NCBI GenBank assembly: GCA_013314755.1
Contig: JABUFA010000001.1
Span: 211,594 to 275,593, forward strand
Source of the DNA: Chthonomonadia bacterium
Lineage (GTDB): Bacteria; Armatimonadota; HRBIN16
Direction of reading: 5' to 3'
Length of the DNA stretch: 64,000 nucleotides
Part shown: positions 60,715-64,000 of the stretch, one piece after another
Layout of the letters: each line of letters begins with the position of its first letter
Position numbering within the stretch: the first letter of the stretch is position 1
The notes under the pieces: model-generated
What the model was told of the DNA's origin: nothing
Seen by the model: only the letters and a program-made list of their open reading frames with translations
Databases searched by the model: none
Translations under genes and position numbers: made by a program

Positions 60715-61590
60715 CTACACAACCTGTCCTGCGAACTCCATACCCAGCGCTTTGCGCACCACCTGTTCCATCACATCCACTGGTGGGTATTGCCCTGTCC
60801 ACAGCCGAAACGATTCCGCTCCCTGATACACCAGCATTTTTACGCCATTCATGATGGCACATCCTCTTTTTTGCGCTTCGCGCAGCAGCCGACTCACCGG
60901 CGGATTGTAAATCAGGTCATACACCAGCATATCCGGGTGCAGCCCCTCCAGCGGGATCGGCGGCATCTCCTCTACATGGGGATACAGCCCCAGCGGAGTG
61001 GTGTTCACCAGCACCCGTGCCTTTCGCATCACATCCACCACCGCCGGGTCGGTATACTGCAGCGCATGAGCCTCCGCTCCCAGTTCCCACAGCATCTGTG
61101 CCGCCCGGTCTCTGTGCCGGCTGACCACGATGACGCTTGCACCGACCTGAATCAGCGCATTTGCCACCGCTCGCGCTGAACCGCCCGTGCCCAGCACCAC
61201 CACTTCCAGGTCCTCACCGAGGGATACTTGCTCGGACTCCAGCGAGCGCAGGAAGCCGATGCCATCGGTGCTCGTGCCGCACAGTGCACCGTCCTCACGC
61301 CGGTAAACGGTGTTCACTGCGCCGATTTGCTTTGCCACCTCACTCAGTTCGTCCATCAGTGGCGGTATCAGCTCCTTCAGCGGCACAGTAATGTTCGCGC
61401 CGCGAAAACTCATCGCACGCAGTCCAGCGACGGCGTCCTGTACGCTCTCTGGCGGGGTGAGCAGGGGCACGTAGATCCAATCCATGTTCAGCGCTTCAAA
61501 CGCGGCGTTATGCATCGCCGGCGAGAGGCTGTGCTCGACCGGGTAGCCCATCACGCCTACGACCTGTGTCCGCCCAGTAATTACCCTCAC
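60715..61590 (-). CDS. aroE: shikimate dehydrogenase
   Basis: 291 residues, GTG start with GGGGAGTG upstream. Reduces 3-dehydroshikimate to shikimate with NADPH. Substrate site 'GYPVEHSLSPAMHNAAF', catalytic Lys72 in 'ANITVPLKE' and Asp109 in 'GTSTDGIGF'; dinucleotide loop 'VVLGTGGSARAVANAL' with 'SRHRDRA' after it; C-terminal 'GVKMLVYQGAESFRLWTG'. It is the last gene of the ruvX-mltG-yqeG-aroE unit, 30 bases after yqeG. Confidence 0.96.
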   Translation of the reverse strand: MRVITGRTQVVGVMGYPVEHSLSPAMHNAAFEALNMDWIYVPLLTPPESVQDAVAGLRAMSFRGANITVPLKELIPPLMDELSEVAKQIGAVNTVYRREDGALCGTSTDGIGFLRSLESEQVSLGEDLEVVVLGTGGSARAVANALIQVGASVIVVSRHRDRAAQMLWELGAEAHALQYTDPAVVDVMRKARVLVNTTPLGLYPHVEEMPPIPLEGLHPDMLVYDLIYNPPVSRLLREAQKRGCAIMNGVKMLVYQGAESFRLWTGQYPPVDVMEQVVRKALGMEFAGQVV

Positions 61591-61620
61591 GAACCCACTC
61601 CCCCTTTATCTGTTTGACGT

Positions 61621-62169
61621 TCATATTGTTCTTTCGGTTCCCGCCGTCTGCTTCAGTGCTCCGGATCGGCGATACGCCCACAGTAAGATTCGCTCCAGAA
61701 GCCGACTTACCTTCGTGCCGAGAAACTCGTGCCTTGCCATCGGCATCACGAGGATGGTGCGCATCCCCATGCGGTTGCCACCCCACACGTCGGTAAAAAT
61801 CTGGTCGCCTATCATCACCGCCTGCTGGGGGGTGGCTTTCAAACGCTCCAGTGCCTGACGCAGCCCGTATCGGCGGGGCTTGAATGCCTTGGGCACGTAG
61901 GCAACGCCCAGCTCCTTCGCCAGAATCTCCAGCCTGCGCCTGCGACGGGTATTGGAGACCAGGCACAGACGCAAACCTGCTCCCTTCATCGCCTCAATCC
62001 ACTGGCGAACCCCGTCGGGCACATCCAGCCGCTGCCAGGGTACCAGGGTGTTATCCAGGTCCAGCAAAACCGCCTGAATGCCCTGCTGTTTCAGCTTTGC
62101 CGGGTCGATCTCGGCGACGCTGGAAACCACCTCGTCGGGGCACCAGCGAAGCCACCCTCGTTTGTTCAT
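61621..62169 (-). CDS. YqeG-family HAD phosphatase
   Basis: 182 residues. HAD motif I 'VLLDLDNTLVPW' (DxDxT), motif II 'LVSNTRRRR', Lys of motif III near 'KAFKPRRYGLRQAL', motif IV 'VMIGDQIFTDVWGGNRMG'. This is the YqeG group of HAD-IIIA phosphatases; in Firmicutes the gene also lies near aroE. The physiological substrate is not established. The start overlaps the mltG stop by four bases (ATGA). Confidence 0.92.
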   Translation of the reverse strand: MNKRGWLRWCPDEVVSSVAEIDPAKLKQQGIQAVLLDLDNTLVPWQRLDVPDGVRQWIEAMKGAGLRLCLVSNTRRRRRLEILAKELGVAYVPKAFKPRRYGLRQALERLKATPQQAVMIGDQIFTDVWGGNRMGMRTILVMPMARHEFLGTKVSRLLERILLWAYRRSGALKQTAGTERTI

Positions 62170-63188
62170 GGTATCGCTCGCGCTCGCTCCCTTCGCGCCC
62201 GGGCAACGGCAACATGGTGCTCCTGCAATGTGCGCGTGAAAATATGACTGCCGTCCGGGCGGGCTACGTAATACAGATAGTCTACCTGCGCCGGGCGCAA
62301 TGCCGCCTCAATACAGGCACTGCCTGGGTTGGCGATGGGTCCCGGCGGTAGCCCTTTCCGCCTGTACGTATTATAATCGGAATCCACGTCCAGGTCACGA
62401 TACAGCACGCGCGACTTATGCACGCCCAGTGCATATAACACCGTTGCGTCGATCTCCAGCCTCATCCCGCGGCGCAGTCGGTTGCGGATGACGGCGGAAA
62501 TCAGCGGGCGGTCTTCCGGCACCTTCGCCTCCCGTTCTATCATCGAAGCAATCGTCAATATCTGATGAAAGGTGAACCCCGATCCCTCGATCTCGGCGCG
62601 ATACTTCTGGTAAACCTCCCTGTCCAGCAGGGAAATCATCGCCTGGATTGCGGGGCGTGCGCCAGTGCCTCGCGGAAATCGGTAGGTATTCGGGAAGAGA
62701 TAGCCCTCCAGGTTTTTCGGCAGGGGGAACGACGCTTTAAAGGTATCGCCTTCGGTGGTTGCCAGTCGCACGAACTCTTCCGCCTCAGCCACGCCGCGCT
62801 CCTCCAGCAAACGTGCAATCTGCCGAATGGTATAACCTTCCGGGATGGTCACCCAGCTGGTTGCCACGCGCCCCTCGGCGATGATTCGCGCAATCTGCTG
62901 GGGCGACATGTTCGGGCGCAGTTCATACTGTCCCGGCTTCAGGCGGCTTCCCCAGCCCTTCCAGCGCACCACCCACTCGAACGTCCACGCCCGCCGGATG
63001 ATGCCCATCTGTTGCAGTTTCTGCCCAATCTGGCGCGCGCTCATGCCGGGCGTAATTCGCACCAATCGCAGGGAGCCTTTTCCCACAGGCTGGAACTGCC
63101 ACCAGAGCCATCCTCCCGCCAGCAGGAGCACCGTTAGCGCAATGCCTGCGGCTATCAGCCATCTATATTGCACGCTTTTCGGTTCCAT
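62166..63188 (-). CDS. mltG: MltG, endolytic murein transglycosylase
   Basis: 340 residues. One N-terminal membrane helix ('WLIAAGIALTVLLLAGGWLWWQF') after a short basic tail; a LysM-like part ('VRITPGMSARQIGQKLQQMGIIR', 'GQYELRPNMSPQQIARIIAEG', 'ITIPEGYTI'-type strand); catalytic domain with 'LEGYLFPNTYRFPRG' and the catalytic Glu in 'ILTIASMIEREAKVPEDRPLISAVIRNRLRRGM', ending 'NPGSACIEAALRPAQVDYLYYVARPDGSHIFTRTLQEH'. It cuts nascent peptidoglycan strands at the membrane. Overlaps ruvX by 26 bases. Confidence 0.95.
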   Translation of the reverse strand: MEPKSVQYRWLIAAGIALTVLLLAGGWLWWQFQPVGKGSLRLVRITPGMSARQIGQKLQQMGIIRRAWTFEWVVRWKGWGSRLKPGQYELRPNMSPQQIARIIAEGRVATSWVTIPEGYTIRQIARLLEERGVAEAEEFVRLATTEGDTFKASFPLPKNLEGYLFPNTYRFPRGTGARPAIQAMISLLDREVYQKYRAEIEGSGFTFHQILTIASMIEREAKVPEDRPLISAVIRNRLRRGMRLEIDATVLYALGVHKSRVLYRDLDVDSDYNTYRRKGLPPGPIANPGSACIEAALRPAQVDYLYYVARPDGSHIFTRTLQEHHVAVARARRERARAIP

Positions 63189-63612
63189 CCGTCCTCTTTG
63201 CCGAACGCTGGCTCAGGTATCGCTCCAGAATCAGCGCCGCTGCCACCGCATCCACCCTCTGCCTGCGCACCCCGCGCCGAACGTCCGCCTCGCTCATGCG
63301 CCTGTCCGCCTCGACGGTGCTCAGTCGCTCGTCCACCAGCATTACGGGAACGTTTAATGCATCGCGCAGGTGAGAGATAAACTGATGCACCTTTTGCGCC
63401 GATTGCGCTTGCTCGCCTCGCAGGGTGTAAGGTAGCCCCACCACCACCTCGCCGACGGCGTGTTCCCGAATCAGCTGCGCTATCCGCGCCACGTCCTTTG
63501 CCACGCCTTCGCGCGAAATCACCGCCAGCGGCTGAGAGATGGTCGCGGTTTCGTCGCTGACCGCCACACCAATACGTCGTTCTCCTATGTCCAGAGCCAG
63601 TACACGTGCCAT
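63163..63612 (-). CDS. ruvX: RuvX/YqgF, putative Holliday junction resolvase and pre-16S rRNA nuclease
   Basis: 149 residues. RNase H-like fold: 'VLALDIGERRIGVAVSD' (first acidic residue), 'VVVGLPYTLRGEQAQSAQKVHQF', 'VPVMLVDERLSTVEADRRM' (second acidic residue) and 'VDAVAAALILERYL' (third). Family members process the 5' end of 16S rRNA and may resolve junctions. First gene of the ruvX-mltG-yqeG-aroE unit, preceded by a clear promoter. Confidence 0.94.
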   Translation of the reverse strand: MARVLALDIGERRIGVAVSDETATISQPLAVISREGVAKDVARIAQLIREHAVGEVVVGLPYTLRGEQAQSAQKVHQFISHLRDALNVPVMLVDERLSTVEADRRMSEADVRRGVRRQRVDAVAAALILERYLSQRSAKRTDGTEKRAI

Positions 63613-63623
63613 CGGTTACCCGT

Positions 63624-63652
63624 ATTGTACCGCACCTCAGAGGGGATAGCAA
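63624..63652 (-). promoter_or_regulatory. promoter of ruvX-mltG-yqeG-aroE
   Basis: Minus strand TTGCTA (63647-63652), 17-base spacer and TACAAT (63624-63629), about 12 bases before the ruvX ATG, so the mRNA leader would be very short or absent. Confidence 0.55.
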
Positions 63653-63673
63653 CGCAGGGGCTATGTCATTCTG

Positions 63674-64000
63674 TGGAGGGCGAGGCTCCCGCCGAGCCGT
63701 TTGAGGTGCCGGCCCCCCTGTCGTCCCCCCGCAAGCAGGGGGATTGTTAGCCCCCCTGTAGTCCCCCCGCAAGCAGGGGGACAATTCCTGCGCGCCTAGG
63801 TGGGGCTGTCCTGATTCTCGGTGGGCAACCACAGGGGGTTGCCCCTACAACATCTTTTGGAGGGCGAGGCTCCCGCTGAGACGTTTTGCCCTCTCCTTGT
63901 GGGAGAGGGTCAGGGTGAGGGCTTTGCGGGGAGGTTAGGAGGAGCTGTACTGCGTCGGAGAGAGGTTCGATGATTCCATAAAGCAACCTAACCCCCAGCC
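63674..64000. repeat. composite repeat block at the right edge
   Basis: Two left-end inverted-repeat arms (TGGAGGGCGAGGCTCCCGCC from 63674 and a variant from 63858), two tandem 'CCCCCGCAAGCAGGGGG' hairpin units (63711-63743 and 63750-63783, 39-base period), a GGGCAACC/GGTTGCCC hairpin (63823-63846), a CCCTCTCCTTGTGGGAGAGG phrase (from 63889), and the beginning of another two-palindrome unit (AACCTAACCCCCAGCC) cut by the window edge. No credible gene. Confidence 0.65.

Noticed and set aside
63155-63832. A 225-codon minus-strand frame extending into the repeat block
   Set aside because: It is a shadow of ruvX in another frame joined to translated repeats.

Overview
The window looks like chromosomal DNA of a GC-rich bacterium, most probably from the Armatimonadota. 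No 16S rRNA is present to prove this. The pointers are: prepilins whose leaders end K/R/Q-A before FTLIE-type motifs followed by an 'AQAREKAR' motif and a C-terminal 'FADGHV' motif; DUF6785-type, DUF1080 and DUF4832 proteins; Uma2 proteins; very large secreted beta-propeller proteins; and a GntR-LacI chimeric regulator. The vegetative promoters that can be read (TTGACA/TTGCGC, 17-18 bases, TATAAT/TAGAAT) are ordinary sigma-70 type.

Layout. 1-8.3 kb: the 3' part of selB, an FmdB-like zinc ribbon, a DUF6785-type membrane protein, a repeat patch, a stand-alone pseudopilin with a small membrane protein, a GntR-LacI regulator with a tandem-repeat operator, tRNA-Gly(CCC), and hpf-ndk. 8.4-12.3 kb: a GH30 glycosidase, an unknown 415-residue protein and a lipoprotein alpha/beta hydrolase. 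12.3-15.1 kb: a flotillin/YqiK-like protein with its YqiJ-like partner, which carries a His-rich insert. 15.3-17.4 kb: a two-gene restriction-modification system (methylase plus TdeIII-like nuclease). 17.4-24.0 kb: DUF4832, DUF1080, a short PilB/GspE-type ATPase, a broken small membrane gene in a repeat-rich gap, GH20 hexosaminidase and aldo/keto reductase. 24.1-28.8 kb: two mosaic Uma2 paralogues and a 1158-residue CPBP membrane protein. 28.9-35.2 kb (all minus strand): a second restriction-modification pair (EcoRII-C-like nuclease and methylase), then scpA-scpB, dacF, larE and larB. 35.3-60.7 kb: one minus-strand operon of about 25 kb. 60.7-63.6 kb: ruvX-mltG-yqeG-aroE, followed by repeats to the right edge.

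The most interesting block is the 25-kb operon. It runs pilB-pilT-pilC-pilD, then a Uma2 gene translationally coupled to pilD, three prepilin-like proteins (262, 611 and 614 residues), a 900-residue GspK/PilX-like protein without the usual Glu5, a 79-residue soluble protein, and two giant exported beta-propeller proteins (1515 and 2274 residues). A single good promoter lies upstream of pilB and a hairpin-T-tract terminator lies after the last gene. I infer a type IV-pilus or type II-like machine dedicated to displaying or exporting these large proteins. No pilM/N/O/P/Q genes are present, so the envelope parts must lie elsewhere.

The intergenic DNA carries several families of dispersed repeats: a 65-base unit of two perfect 23-base palindromes, terminal-inverted-repeat elements that may be MITE-like, GC-rich 'CCCCGCAAGCAGGGGG' hairpins, and a 'CTGAGCGTCAGCGAA' family. 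At least one palindrome appears to be used as a transcription terminator.
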